Shown here: one piece after another, positions 44,301-52,821 of the stretch
Layout: the number at the start of each line of letters is the position of its first letter
Position numbering within the stretch: position 1 is the stretch's first letter
Source: Paraclostridium ghonii
Lineage (GTDB): Bacteria; Bacillota; Clostridia; Peptostreptococcales; Peptostreptococcaceae
DNA: 64,000 nucleotides
NCBI RefSeq assembly: GCF_030815085.1
Contig: NZ_JAUSWG010000015.1
Reading direction: 5' to 3' (one strand)
Translations under genes and position numbers: made by a program
Notes under the pieces: generated by a model
Told to the model about the DNA's origin: nothing
The model's input: the letters and a program-made list of their open reading frames with translations, nothing else
Database searches by the model: none

Positions 44301-44719
44301 AAAATATTTTTCTTTAAAATGTCTTTTGGTATATACTTTCTCAGTATAGCCTCTGCAGATGTAACAGTAATCATATTTTCTCTGTTTATCATTTTTAATA
44401 GTACTTTTAATTTTTTTGCTTCTTCATTCCTATCCTTTGCATCTAAATGATAAAAGTATATATCTTGTGAGCTTAAATACTCAACTTTATCTTTCATATA
44501 AAAACATAGGTCTTCATATACTTTTTTAGCTTCCAAATCAGTATTAGCAATATATAAAATTTGCCTTTTTAAGTCACTAAATATAGAGTATGCTATATTA
44601 GATTTTTGAGGTTGTAACAATCCATTTATAAGTAGTCCTCTTTTATTGCTCTCTATATTATTTATTATGTCTTTATATTCTTTAGAATTTTGCAAAGGAG
44701 ATATAAAAATATCAGGCAT
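41333..44719 (-). CDS. mfd: transcription-repair coupling factor
   Basis: 1128 aa DNA translocase that removes stalled RNA polymerase and recruits UvrA. UvrB-homology region at the N-terminus, RNA polymerase interaction domain (GDYVVHENSGVGRYVGIDQL), helicase domains with P-loop GDVGYGKTEVAIRA and DEEQ box VIDEEQRFGVKH, TRG motif region, and C-terminal D7. Full length. In an operon with pth upstream (21-base gap) and prsA downstream. Confidence 0.98.
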   Translation of the reverse strand: MPDIFISPLQNSKEYKDIINNIESNKRGLLINGLLQPQKSNIAYSIFSDLKRQILYIANTDLEAKKVYEDLCFYMKDKVEYLSSQDIYFYHLDAKDRNEEAKKLKVLLKMINRENMITVTSAEAILRKYIPKDILKKNIFTYKIGDVIDIDELSKKLVSLGYERVSKIEGFGQFSVRGGIIDIFSLEYDIPIRIELFDDEIESIRTFDVFTQKSIKKIKKCTITPSREFIYPDNIDETVERIKKDTNKSTDIDVYKSIDNIANKNYFEGVENYIEYMYEEENKSIFTYLKEDAIVFVNDLSRLKERCENYITEFKENYKLNLERGLALREQGKLLYHYSDLEYLIEDKKLILNMLLTKDVKDFSIGSIVNFESREIPMFNGKIDMLAEELNKLKYNGHKIVLATNTYDRAKKLNKELLNLGTESVLSRKRDIEVHSSQIVIVVGNITSGFQYKSIKFDVITDKEMIGSNKRAKTSKTKKVNKGQKIETFLDLNIGDYVVHENSGVGRYVGIDQLSVNGVKKDYMRVVYQGGDNLYVPIDQMDKIQKFIGSNTEKIKLNKLGSSEWSKAKAKVKKEIEDMTKDLVELYAKREKIKGYKFSKDTLWQSEFETLFPYQETDDQIKSIEETKKDMESKKVMDRLICGDVGYGKTEVAIRAIFKACMDQKQVAVLVPTTILAQQHYNTFRARFENYPIRVEVLSRFKTPKEQKQIIEDARKGLVDVIIGTHRIISKDIELPNLGLVVIDEEQRFGVKHKESLKKIKSTVDVLTLSATPIPRTLHMSLSGIRDMSVIEEPPQERYPVITYVVEGKESIIQDEIEREIARDGQVFFVYNRVERIDEMASMIQRLVPDAKIAVAHGRMTGKELENIIIGFLNKEYNVLVCTTIIETGMDISNANTMIVYDADKMGLAQLYQLRGRVGRSNRQGYAYFMYEKDKVLSEIAEKRLKAIKEFTEFGSGFKIAMRDLEIRGAGNILGPQQHGHMAVIGYDLYVKMLNDAIRKVKGEIVEEIDVEIDLPVNAYIPDSYIEDEIIKIEMYKKIASVENEEDLNDVKEELEDRFSDIPKSVSTLMSIAYMKTLCKKLGIEKVKMIKDEIILLPQTRYKTKEKNGYKIILELQNILEQMCDNKK

Positions 44720-44740
44720 ATTCCAAATCCCCCTTATAAA

Positions 44741-45301
44741 TTAACCATTATATTTATTCATTGCTAAATCTATATTTTCTCTAATCATGCAATCTATAGA
44801 TTTAGCTGCTTTTTCTAATCCATCTTCAATATCTTGTGATTCTTCTTTTCTAAACCTAGATAGTACAAAATCTGCTAAGTCTTGTCCCGGTCTTGGCTTT
44901 GATACTCCAACTCTAATTCTTGGAAATTCATTAGTTCCTAAGCACTTTAATATAGATCTCATTCCATTGTGAGTTCCTCCACTACCTTTTTTCCTTATTC
45001 TTATTTTTCCAACTTCTAAGTCTATATCATCATATATAACAACTATATCTTCACAATCTACCTTATAGTAATTATATATATCAATTAAAGTTTCTCCACT
45101 CAGATTCATATAAGTTTGAGGCTTTACTAATAGAACTTTCTCATTTCCTACTCTACCTTCACCTATAAGAGCCCTATGTTTTATTTTCGATACACTTATG
45201 CCATATTCCTTTGCTAAAATATCTATAACATCAAATCCAACGTTATGTCTTGTTTTCTCATATTGCTTTCCTGGATTTCCTAACCCTACTATTACGTACA
45301 T
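44741..45301 (-). CDS. pth: peptidyl-tRNA hydrolase
   Basis: 186 aa, recycles peptidyl-tRNA dropped by ribosomes. MYVIVGLGNPGKQYEKTRHN holds the catalytic His, and VVIYDDIDLEVGKIRIRKKGS and GGTHNGMRSI follow. The start ATG 45301 is 7 bases from GGAGG; the ATG two codons earlier is too close to it. Confidence 0.97.
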   Translation of the reverse strand: MYVIVGLGNPGKQYEKTRHNVGFDVIDILAKEYGISVSKIKHRALIGEGRVGNEKVLLVKPQTYMNLSGETLIDIYNYYKVDCEDIVVIYDDIDLEVGKIRIRKKGSGGTHNGMRSILKCLGTNEFPRIRVGVSKPRPGQDLADFVLSRFRKEESQDIEDGLEKAAKSIDCMIRENIDLAMNKYNG

Positions 45302-45353
45302 TTTCATTCCTCCTTATGTCTTTTTTTTGCTATAAAATTTATTATTTTAAATT

Positions 45354-45959
45354 TTATATATTAAATATGTAACTTTGCTGTAAAAACATTATAAATAACG
45401 TTCCTAAAAATATACACGGTGAAAATGGTATATATGAATCTTTAGATTTTTTCTTGATAATTAATAAATATATACCATATATACCTCCAATAATAAAAGA
45501 TATAGGTATTATATATATACATTTTTCAATTCCTATACAAAAACAACACAAAGCATAGACTCCTATATCTCCTGAGCCTATACCTTTTGTTATTCTAACC
45601 ATTATATATGGAATCATAAATCCAAATATCAATCCTAGTAAATGATTCATTATTATACCACTAGTTATTAATATTATGAATCCTTGAACTATTATACCAC
45701 TAATTATAGTTATATCGTATATATACATTGTATAGTAGTCTACTATAGATATCACTACTAAAAAACATATTAATAGTGAATACCTTATAAATTTTTCATT
45801 AAATCCTAGTTTCACGTATAACGCAAAAACAATTATAGGTATTATAACATATAATTGTTTTTTTATTTTGCTATTTTTAAAATCAATAATAAATACTTCA
45901 TCCATGAAAAATAGCATTATTTGTACCATCAATAAACTTATTAATATTATTTTTATCAT
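45354..45959 (-). CDS. prepilin peptidase (A24 family)
   Basis: 201 aa with six or so membrane helices. Two aspartates fit the A24 active site: Asp74 in VDYYTMYIYD and Asp131 in the GIGSGD motif. The N-terminal methyltransferase domain found in full-length PilD is absent, so this is the short TadV/peptidase-only type or works with a separate methylase. No clear Shine-Dalgarno precedes the ATG. It lies 44 bases after pilT, away from any pilin genes in this window. Confidence 0.82.
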   Translation of the reverse strand: MIKIILISLLMVQIMLFFMDEVFIIDFKNSKIKKQLYVIIPIIVFALYVKLGFNEKFIRYSLLICFLVVISIVDYYTMYIYDITIISGIIVQGFIILITSGIIMNHLLGLIFGFMIPYIMVRITKGIGSGDIGVYALCCFCIGIEKCIYIIPISFIIGGIYGIYLLIIKKKSKDSYIPFSPCIFLGTLFIMFLQQSYIFNI

Positions 45960-46003
45960 AATCTAAGTAATAATAGTAGGATATTTTAATTATTATCATT
46001 TTT

Positions 46004-47065
46004 TTAAGATTCTAACCCAATTAATCGTTTAGTGTATTCTAAATCTATGCATCTATTTAATACGCTTTCTTTAGAAATTTTTCCTTTTTTAAATAAATCA
46101 GCTAAATCTTGATCCATTAATTGCATACCTAAGTTCGAACCAGTTTGTATCATATTCGATATTTGATATGTTTTAGACTCTCTTATTAAATTTTTTATAG
46201 CAGGGGTGCACATCATTATCTCAGAAGCTATAGACATATTTTGATTGTTTATATTAGGTATAAGCTGCTGTGAAATTATACCTTCACATACATTTGATAA
46301 TTGTGATTTAATTTGATTTTGCTGTTTTTGTTGAAACATGTCTATAATTCTATCTATTGTCTGAGCAGCCCCAATGGTATGCAACGTTGAAAAAACTAAA
46401 TGTCCAGTTTCTGCTGCTGTTAGAGCTATTGATAAAGTTTGTGGATCTCTGATTTCACCTATAAGTATAACATCTGGATCTTGACGTAATACTGATTTGA
46501 GAGCTGTGCTAAAACTCTCTGTATCACTGCCTATTTCTCTTTGGGATATAATACTATTCTTATGATTATGAATATACTCTATTGGATCCTCTAATGTTAT
46601 TATATGCTTTTGATATTTTTCATTTATAGCATCTAATAAACTTGCTAAAGTTGTGCTTTTCCCACTTCCAGTGGGGCCTGTAACTAAAATTAAACCCTTT
46701 TCTTTTTCTATAAGTTTATTTATAATTTTAGGCAATCCCAGGGTTTCAAGTTTTGGAATTTCTGAGTTTATTATCCTCGTAGCAATTGCATAACTGCCTT
46801 TTTGTTTATATATATTTACTCTAAATCTATATCCCTTTTTTATGGAAATAGAAAAATCATATTCTCCAAATTCCTTAATCTTCTTAACTTTTTTATTTCC
46901 AGCTAATTCAATGGCCATTTTTTCTGTATCTTCTCTTGTTAATATTTGTTTATAAATTTTTATAAACTTCCCCTTAACTCTAGCTATAGGTTCACATTCA
47001 GCGCTTATATGTACATCTGATGCTCCCATATCACTAGCACTTATTAAAATATTTAATATATTCAT
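46004..47065 (-). CDS. pilT: type IV pilus retraction ATPase PilT
   Basis: 353 aa hexameric ATPase that depolymerises pili. Walker A GPTGSGKST at 130-138, Asp box EDPIEYIHNHK, Walker B DVILIGEIRD and His box TGHLVFSTLHT are intact. The C-terminal MQLMDQDLADLFKKGKISKES segment matches PilT rather than PilB. AAAGGAG lies upstream of ATG. The pilT-prepilin peptidase pair lies between prs and pth, as I recall for C. difficile. Confidence 0.92.
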   Translation of the reverse strand: MNILNILISASDMGASDVHISAECEPIARVKGKFIKIYKQILTREDTEKMAIELAGNKKVKKIKEFGEYDFSISIKKGYRFRVNIYKQKGSYAIATRIINSEIPKLETLGLPKIINKLIEKEKGLILVTGPTGSGKSTTLASLLDAINEKYQKHIITLEDPIEYIHNHKNSIISQREIGSDTESFSTALKSVLRQDPDVILIGEIRDPQTLSIALTAAETGHLVFSTLHTIGAAQTIDRIIDMFQQKQQNQIKSQLSNVCEGIISQQLIPNINNQNMSIASEIMMCTPAIKNLIRESKTYQISNMIQTGSNLGMQLMDQDLADLFKKGKISKESVLNRCIDLEYTKRLIGLES

Positions 47066-47183
47066 AATAATTTTTTCTCCTTTTATTTATATCTCTTTTA
47101 AGATTATTTCTAAATTAAATATAGATATACAAATATTTTCCTAGGAAATATTTTTAAAATAACTTAATATATATTAAAATTAA

Positions 47184-47222
47184 AAAAGAGTCCATTTATT
47201 AAATAAATAAAATGAACTCTTC
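47184..47222 (-). terminator. terminator of prs
   Basis: AAGAGTCCATTTATT pairs imperfectly with AATAAAATGAACTCTT; T run on the minus strand from the preceding A6 on the plus strand. Confidence 0.65.
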
Positions 47223-47243
47223 TCTGATTTAAATTTGATTCTC

Positions 47244-48197
47244 TTAATTAAATAATTGACTCACTGACTCATTAGCAAATATTTTCTTTATTGCATCTCC
47301 AAATAAAGGAGCTACAGTTTTTATGTTTATCTTGTCAATTTTCTTATCTTCAGGAAGTTGTATAGTATCAAGCACTATTAACTCACTTATAGATGAATTT
47401 TCTATTCTCTCTATAGCTGGACCTGATAAAACTCCGTGAGTACAACATGCATAAACATCTTTTGCCCCAAACTCTTTTAGAGCATTAGCTGCATTTACTA
47501 TTGTACCTGCTGTATCTATCATATCATCTAATAGTATAACATTCTTACCTTTAACTTCACCAATTATATTCATAACTTCACATACATTAGCCTTTGGTCT
47601 TCTCTTGTCTATTATTGCTATAGGAACATCTCCATTTAAACTATTAGCAAACTTTCTAGATCTTGTAACGCTTCCTAAATCTGGAGAAACTACTACTAAA
47701 TCTTCTATTTCTTTTGTGTTGAAATAGTCAGCTAGTATTGATCCACCTTGTAAGTGATCTAATGGAATATCAAAGTATCCTTGTATTTGAGCTGCATGTA
47801 AATCCATAGTTAAAACTCTATCGGCTCCTGCTGCAGTTATTAAATTAGCAACTAATTTAGCTGTAATTGGATCTCTAGCCTTAGCCTTTCTATCTTGTCT
47901 TGCGTATCCATAGTATGGTATAACAGCAGTTACTCTACCTGCAGATGCTCTTCTTAATGCATCTATCATTATTAATAGTTCCATTAAGTTATCATTTACC
48001 GGACTATTAGTTGATTGTATTACGAAAACATCACAACCTCTTACTGTTTCACTTATATTTACAGATATTTCTCCATCACTAAATGTTCCAACTTCACATT
48101 TAGCCATTGTTACACCTATATAATCAGCTACTTTTTGAGCTAACTCTTTTGATGCATTTCCTGCAAGTATTTTAATTTCGCTTCCGCTAGTATTCAT
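47244..48197 (-). CDS. prs: ribose-phosphate pyrophosphokinase
   Basis: 317 aa, makes PRPP from ribose-5-phosphate and ATP, feeding upp, purine and NAD synthesis. FSDGEISVNISETVRG, the PP loop YYGYARQDRK, and PRPP loop VILLDDMIDTAGTIVNAA are conserved. Start ATG with GGGAGG. It follows glmU by about 100 bases, with a hairpin in the gap but no clear terminator, so the genes are probably co-transcribed. Confidence 0.97.
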   Translation of the reverse strand: MNTSGSEIKILAGNASKELAQKVADYIGVTMAKCEVGTFSDGEISVNISETVRGCDVFVIQSTNSPVNDNLMELLIMIDALRRASAGRVTAVIPYYGYARQDRKAKARDPITAKLVANLITAAGADRVLTMDLHAAQIQGYFDIPLDHLQGGSILADYFNTKEIEDLVVVSPDLGSVTRSRKFANSLNGDVPIAIIDKRRPKANVCEVMNIIGEVKGKNVILLDDMIDTAGTIVNAANALKEFGAKDVYACCTHGVLSGPAIERIENSSISELIVLDTIQLPEDKKIDKINIKTVAPLFGDAIKKIFANESVSQLFN

Positions 48198-48239
48198 AAT
48201 TACCTCCCGAAAATTTTGTTAAAGAAAATATTATATTTA

Positions 48240-48271
48240 AACGCAGATATAGACTAGACTACACCTGCGTT
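48240..48271 (-). other. hairpin in the glmU-prs gap
   Basis: On the minus strand AACGCAGGTGTAG pairs with CTATATCTGCGTT (13 bp, two G-U pairs, 6-base loop). No T run follows, so it is not a standard terminator. Possible attenuator or processing site; inference only. Confidence 0.45.
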
Positions 48272-48295
48272 ATAGCCTATTTTTAGAATATCAAT

Positions 48296-49663
48296 TTATT
48301 TTTTAAGGTTCTTATTTTCTACCCAACCTTCTTTTATTACTTGTCTTTCTCTAGCTATTGCTAAAGCTCCTCGTGGAACATCGTTTGTTATAGTAGAACC
48401 TGTAGCAATGTACCCATTTTCTTCTATTATAACTGGGGCAACTAAATTAGAGTTCGACCCTATAAAAGCGCCATCTTTTACTACTGATTTAAATTTATTT
48501 TTTCCATCATAGTTTACAAATACTGTTCCACAACCTATGTTAACATTTTTCCCTACATGAGCGTCTCCTATATAAGACAAGTGAGATGCTTTAGAATTAT
48601 CTTCTATTGTAGCATTTTTAACTTCTACAAAATCTCCTATTTTTACATTGTTTCCTATATTACTCTTAGGTCTTAGGTATGCGTATGGTCCAACTGTAGT
48701 ATCATTTCCAACTGTACTATCTACTATCGTAGAACTTTCTACATCTGTTCCATCTCCTATTGTTGAATTTGATATAGAGCAATTCATTCCTATTGTACAG
48801 TTACTTCCTATTATTGTATTTCCTTTTAACATAGCACCAGGGTAGATTATTGTATCATTTCCTATTTTTACATCTGCCTCTATATATGTGCTATTTACAT
48901 CTATTATAGTTACACCATTTACCATGTGCATAGTGTTTATTCTTCTTCTCATTATTTCTTCAGCTTTAGATAGCTCAACTCTTGAGTTTACACCCATTAA
49001 TTCTTCTATTGTAGCTCCATTAAATGCCCCTACTTTTAGATTATTATTTCTCATTATTTCTACTGTATCAGTTAAATAATATTCTCCTTGAGCATTATTG
49101 TTATTTATTTTAGAAAGAGCATCTTTTAAGCTTTTTCCATTAAAACAATAAATTCCTGAGTTAATCTCATTTACTAACTTTTCTTCTTCATTAGCATCTT
49201 TTTGTTCAACTATTTTTAATAAGTCTTGATTTTCATCTCTTATTATTCTTCCATAACCTGTTGGATTTTCTACTTTAGTAGTTAAAACAGTAGCATGATA
49301 CCCATTGTCTAAATGATATTTAAATAAGTTTTCTAATGTGTCTGAATTTACTAAAGGAGTATCTCCACATAAAACAACTATAGTATCATTTTCTGATATA
49401 TGTTCATTCGCCATCATAACTGCATGCCCTGTTCCTAATTGTTCAGTTTGCATAGCTATCTTAGTATCTTTAGGTAGTGATTCTTTAACTACTTCACTTC
49501 CATGCCCTAAAATTGCAACAATTTCGTTAACCCCTGACTTTTTAGATACATTGACAACATGGTTTACCATCTCTCTTCCACATACCTTGTGAACCACCTT
49601 TGGCAAACTTGATTTCATTCTCGTTCCTTTTCCTGCCGCAAGGATTATTGCCTTAAAATTCAT
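48296..49663 (-). CDS. glmU: bifunctional GlcNAc-1-phosphate uridyltransferase / glucosamine-1-phosphate acetyltransferase
   Basis: 455 aa, makes UDP-GlcNAc for peptidoglycan. The N-terminal uridyltransferase begins LAAGKGTRMKSSLPKVVHKV. The C-terminal left-handed beta-helix has many hexapeptide repeats and the acetyltransferase signature VGCGTVFVNYDGKNK-like (seen as GCGTVFVNYDGKNK). Start ATG 49663 with GGAGTGG 4 bases upstream. Confidence 0.97.
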   Translation of the reverse strand: MNFKAIILAAGKGTRMKSSLPKVVHKVCGREMVNHVVNVSKKSGVNEIVAILGHGSEVVKESLPKDTKIAMQTEQLGTGHAVMMANEHISENDTIVVLCGDTPLVNSDTLENLFKYHLDNGYHATVLTTKVENPTGYGRIIRDENQDLLKIVEQKDANEEEKLVNEINSGIYCFNGKSLKDALSKINNNNAQGEYYLTDTVEIMRNNNLKVGAFNGATIEELMGVNSRVELSKAEEIMRRRINTMHMVNGVTIIDVNSTYIEADVKIGNDTIIYPGAMLKGNTIIGSNCTIGMNCSISNSTIGDGTDVESSTIVDSTVGNDTTVGPYAYLRPKSNIGNNVKIGDFVEVKNATIEDNSKASHLSYIGDAHVGKNVNIGCGTVFVNYDGKNKFKSVVKDGAFIGSNSNLVAPVIIEENGYIATGSTITNDVPRGALAIARERQVIKEGWVENKNLKK

Positions 49664-49798
49664 AAACCCACTCCATTTCAATCTTTTTTTAAATAAATCT
49701 ATATATGATGTGTAAATATTTTATTTTGTATACAATTTGCTAATTCCATTAACTAATATACCATTTTTGAACTAAAAAGTACATATTATTCAAATAAA

Positions 49799-49822
49799 AA
49801 AGAGCCTAAAATTCGGCTCTTT
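49799..49822 (-). terminator. terminator of spoVG
   Basis: AAAGAGCC / GGCTCTTT, 8-bp stem with an 8-base loop, followed by TTTTTATTTG on the minus strand. Confidence 0.75.
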
Positions 49823-49867
49823 AAGAAATATATTAAAAAATATATCTTATTTTAGTTCTTCTTTTTG

Positions 49868-50146
49868 CTATTCAGCAGCTACTTCTAATTGAGATATCGC
49901 CTCTTGGTATGCTTTTAGTACTTCTTCTTCTAACATTTGTCTCATTTCAGCATTTATAGGGTGAGCTATATCTCTGAAGTTTCCTTCACCTATTTTTCTA
50001 CTTGGCATAGCTATAAATAATCCATTGTGCCCCTCTATAACCTTTATATCGTGTACCACAAATAAATTATCGAAAGTTAATGAAACTATACACTTCATTT
50101 TCCCCTCATCAGTTAATTTCCTTACTCTAACGTCAGTGATTTTCAT
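49868..50146 (-). CDS. spoVG: septation / RNA-binding regulator SpoVG
   Basis: 92 aa. KITDVRVRKLTDEGKMKCIV and GLFIAMPSRKIGEGNFRDIAHPI are diagnostic. SpoVG is a small nucleic-acid-binding regulator affecting sporulation, septation and virulence in Bacillota. It is transcribed from a sigma-H promoter in Bacillus, and a matching promoter is visible here. Own terminator; glmU follows in a separate unit. Confidence 0.96.
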   Translation of the reverse strand: MKITDVRVRKLTDEGKMKCIVSLTFDNLFVVHDIKVIEGHNGLFIAMPSRKIGEGNFRDIAHPINAEMRQMLEEEVLKAYQEAISQLEVAAE

Positions 50147-50222
50147 TTTACTAATATCCCCCTTTTAGTTTTGACAAATTTAATTTGAACATTAAAAACC
50201 TTTTTTTATTTATAATATATTA

Positions 50223-50247
50223 ATTCTATTAAATTGATAAATTTCCT
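50223..50247 (-). promoter_or_regulatory. sigma-H promoter of spoVG
   Basis: On the minus strand AGGAAAT (50241-50247) is followed after 14 bases by GAATTAAT (GAAT core at 50223-50226). This fits the sigma-H consensus (AGGAwWT, 12-14 bases, GAAT) and closely parallels the Bacillus subtilis spoVG promoter, which has AGGATTT and GAATTGAT with the same spacing. It lies about 75 bases before the spoVG ATG. Confidence 0.7.
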
Positions 50248-50350
50248 CTATTATTTCAGAAAATTTTTTTATTTTTTTACCTTTTTTTTATTTCATAAAA
50301 ATTTAATCTTAAAATTTCTATTTTTCTTCTAATTTATCAATTAGACTTTG

Positions 50351-51205
50351 TTATTCTACAGATTCTCCCTCTTTATCTGTAGACCAATATTCTTCCCTAA
50401 AAGTTTGTAGATTAGGCTTAGCACTTACAACCTCATTGTTAACTACATCTATTTCTATTAACGATATATAATCTTCAACCATTTTTTGAGTTGGATTAGT
50501 CGTAGATATAAATACTCCCTTTCCTATAACTTCTGCTCCAAACTCATTCATAAGTTGCATCATACCTTTTATAGTTCCTCCGCCTCTCATAAAGTCATCT
50601 ATTAATATAACTTTACTTCCTGGCTTAACAGCTTTTCTTGGTAAACTCATGCTTTCTACCTTAGAGCTATTACCACTTACATATGTCATACTAAGTGTCG
50701 GCCCCTCTGATACTTTAGTGTCTTTTCTTATTATCACTAAAGGTAAGTTCATAGCTTTTGCTGTCATAAGAGCCATAGGTATACCTTTTGTCTCCATAGT
50801 AACAACACAGTCTGCTTGTGAATAATCTATATTTGATGCAAATATTTTACCAATTTTAGATGCTATTCTAGGATCGTATATTAAATCTATAAGATATAAA
50901 AAGCCTCCTGAAAGAATTCTAGAAGGATCTTTTATATCTTCACATATCTTTAATAAAAATTCTTCATTTTCTGATTTTGATGTTTTTGGAATGTATTTTA
51001 CTCCGCCAGCTGCCCCTGATATCGTTATTACTTGACCTAACTCTAATTTTTCAAAAACATTTTTAACAACTATTAAATCTTCACTTATAGTAGATTTTGC
51101 TGAATTAAACTTTGATGTAAAATAACTTAAAGTAAATATTTTATTAGGGTTGTCTGATAGTATTTTAACTATCGCTCCTATACGCTCCGTTCTTTTAAAC
51201 TTCAT
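50351..51205 (-). CDS. purR: pur operon repressor PurR
   Basis: 284 aa. An N-terminal winged helix (RIGAIVKILSDNPNKIFTLSYF) is fused to a PRTase-like domain with the PRPP loop VILIDDFMRGGGTIKGMM, which senses PRPP rather than catalysing. Represses purine genes in Bacillota. Upstream of spoVG as in many genomes; divergent from murC. AGGAGG precedes ATG. Confidence 0.95.
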   Translation of the reverse strand: MKFKRTERIGAIVKILSDNPNKIFTLSYFTSKFNSAKSTISEDLIVVKNVFEKLELGQVITISGAAGGVKYIPKTSKSENEEFLLKICEDIKDPSRILSGGFLYLIDLIYDPRIASKIGKIFASNIDYSQADCVVTMETKGIPMALMTAKAMNLPLVIIRKDTKVSEGPTLSMTYVSGNSSKVESMSLPRKAVKPGSKVILIDDFMRGGGTIKGMMQLMNEFGAEVIGKGVFISTTNPTQKMVEDYISLIEIDVVNNEVVSAKPNLQTFREEYWSTDKEGESVE

Positions 51206-51429
51206 AATATAATACCTCCTGTAATCAAAGCCTATGTATTTAAACTTGTTAATGCATATTTTTTTTCAATATGTTATAATATTTGTTATGTTTTATTTGA
51301 AATTTAATATATTAATGTATAGAATATTTTATAATTTTAGTTTGCTTAAAATATTGAACATTATACTATTATATCACAAACATAGTTCTTGTTGTAGAAC
51401 TTTTAATTTATTAGAAAGGTGGTTTCAAT
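51206..51429. other. divergent purR / murC promoter region
   Basis: AT-rich, 224 bases. On the plus strand TTGCTT (about 51341) and TACTAT with 16 bases between are a possible murC promoter. TATAAT-like hexamers also occur near 51276 and on the minus strand for purR. No palindrome resembling a known PurR box was identified by eye. Confidence 0.4.
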
Positions 51430-52797
51430 ATGAACATATTCTTTATAGGTGTTGGCGGTATAAGCATGAGTGCATTAGCCAAAATATGCCTAAATAAAGG
51501 TTATAATGTTTTTGGTTCAGATTCTACAGATTCTTATCTATTAGATAATTTGCGTGCTCAAGGGGCAACAATACATGTTGGTCATAAAAAAGAACACATA
51601 ACTGATAATATAGATATGGTAGTTTACACTGCTGCTGTAAAATCTGATAACGAAGAGTTAATAGCTGCTAAAGAAAAAAATAAATTAACAATAAATAGAG
51701 CTGCTTTTTTAGGTCAAATAATGAGAGAATATCAAAATTCCATAGCTATTTCTGGTACTCACGGTAAAACATCTACAACTTCAATGTTATCTGCAATTTT
51801 TGAGTACGCAGATCTTGATCCTACAATATTAGTTGGAGGAAACCTTAATATTATAGGCGGAAATGTTAAAATAGGTAATTCCGAGAACTTTATAACTGAA
51901 GCTTGCGAATATGTTGACAGTTTCCTAAACTTCAATCCTAAAATTTCAGTAGTACTTAATATAGAAGAAGATCATTTAGATTACTTCTCTGGACTAGATG
52001 AAATCAAAGCATCTTTTAATAAATTCGGTAAATTGTTACCTTACGATGGATATTTTATAATAAATGGAGATGACGAAAACACTAAGGATATACTTCATGA
52101 AATAAAAGCTACAGTTATAAAATATGGTCAAAATGAAGGAAATAATGCTTTAATAAAAGATGTTAGATTTGATGAAAATGGATATGGAATATTCAATATC
52201 TCTTATAACGGAAATAACTTAGGAGAATTCAAACTTTCAGTTCCTGGAGTCCATAATATATATAATGCTACTGGAGCAATAATTGCCGCTTTAGTTTCTG
52301 GTGTTGAATTAGAAACTATAAGAAAAAATATTGCATTATATGGAGGGGTAGGAAGAAGATTTGAAGTTAAAGGTAAATATAATAATGCTTTAGTTGTTGA
52401 TGACTATGCTCATCATCCAACAGAATTGAAAGCAACTTTATCTGCTGCCAAAAAAATTAAGAAAAATAAATTATGGTGTATATTCCAACCTCATACTTAT
52501 ACAAGAACAAAATCTTTATTAAATGAGTTTTCAGATGCCTTCTATGCTGCTGACAAAGTTATAATAACAGATATATATGCAGCTCGTGAGAAGGATCCAG
52601 GTGACATACACTCTAAGGATTTAGTTGATAAATTATATCAAAACAATGTTGATGTAGTTTATATAAGTGAATTTGAAGATATAACTAACTATCTTGCTGA
52701 AAATATAGCTGAAGATGACTTAGTTATAACAGCTGGAGCTGGTACAGTTTATAAAATCGGAGAAATGCTTCTTGATCTTAATAAAGAAACAAACTAG
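51430..52797 (+). CDS. murC: UDP-N-acetylmuramate--L-alanine ligase
   Basis: 455 aa, adds L-Ala to UDP-MurNAc in the cytosol. FIGVGGISMSALAKI, ATP loop SGTHGKTSTTSM, ITEACEYVDSFL and the C-terminal DDYAHHPTELKATL are canonical. AAAGGTGG precedes ATG. It is the second of the three plus-strand genes. Its last codons (Asn-Lys-Glu-Thr-Asn) lie within the palindrome that also ends the converging gene. Confidence 0.97.
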   Translation: MNIFFIGVGGISMSALAKICLNKGYNVFGSDSTDSYLLDNLRAQGATIHVGHKKEHITDNIDMVVYTAAVKSDNEELIAAKEKNKLTINRAAFLGQIMREYQNSIAISGTHGKTSTTSMLSAIFEYADLDPTILVGGNLNIIGGNVKIGNSENFITEACEYVDSFLNFNPKISVVLNIEEDHLDYFSGLDEIKASFNKFGKLLPYDGYFIINGDDENTKDILHEIKATVIKYGQNEGNNALIKDVRFDENGYGIFNISYNGNNLGEFKLSVPGVHNIYNATGAIIAALVSGVELETIRKNIALYGGVGRRFEVKGKYNNALVVDDYAHHPTELKATLSAAKKIKKNKLWCIFQPHTYTRTKSLLNEFSDAFYAADKVIITDIYAAREKDPGDIHSKDLVDKLYQNNVDVVYISEFEDITNYLAENIAEDDLVITAGAGTVYKIGEMLLDLNKETN

Positions 52798-52821
52798 GGT
52801 TCCCTAGTTTGTTTCTTTATT
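52780..52821. terminator. bidirectional terminator spanning both murC and the converging gene end
   Basis: Perfect 20-bp inverted repeat (52780-52799 with 52802-52821) around TT. Both stop codons (52795-52797 plus, 52804-52806 minus) lie inside the stem. The A-rich left arm and T-rich right arm serve as U tracts in both directions. Confidence 0.9.

Noticed and set aside
51234..51497. 87-codon plus-strand frame before murC
   Set aside because: Crosses the murC start in another frame, no Shine-Dalgarno, composition of AT-rich spacer.
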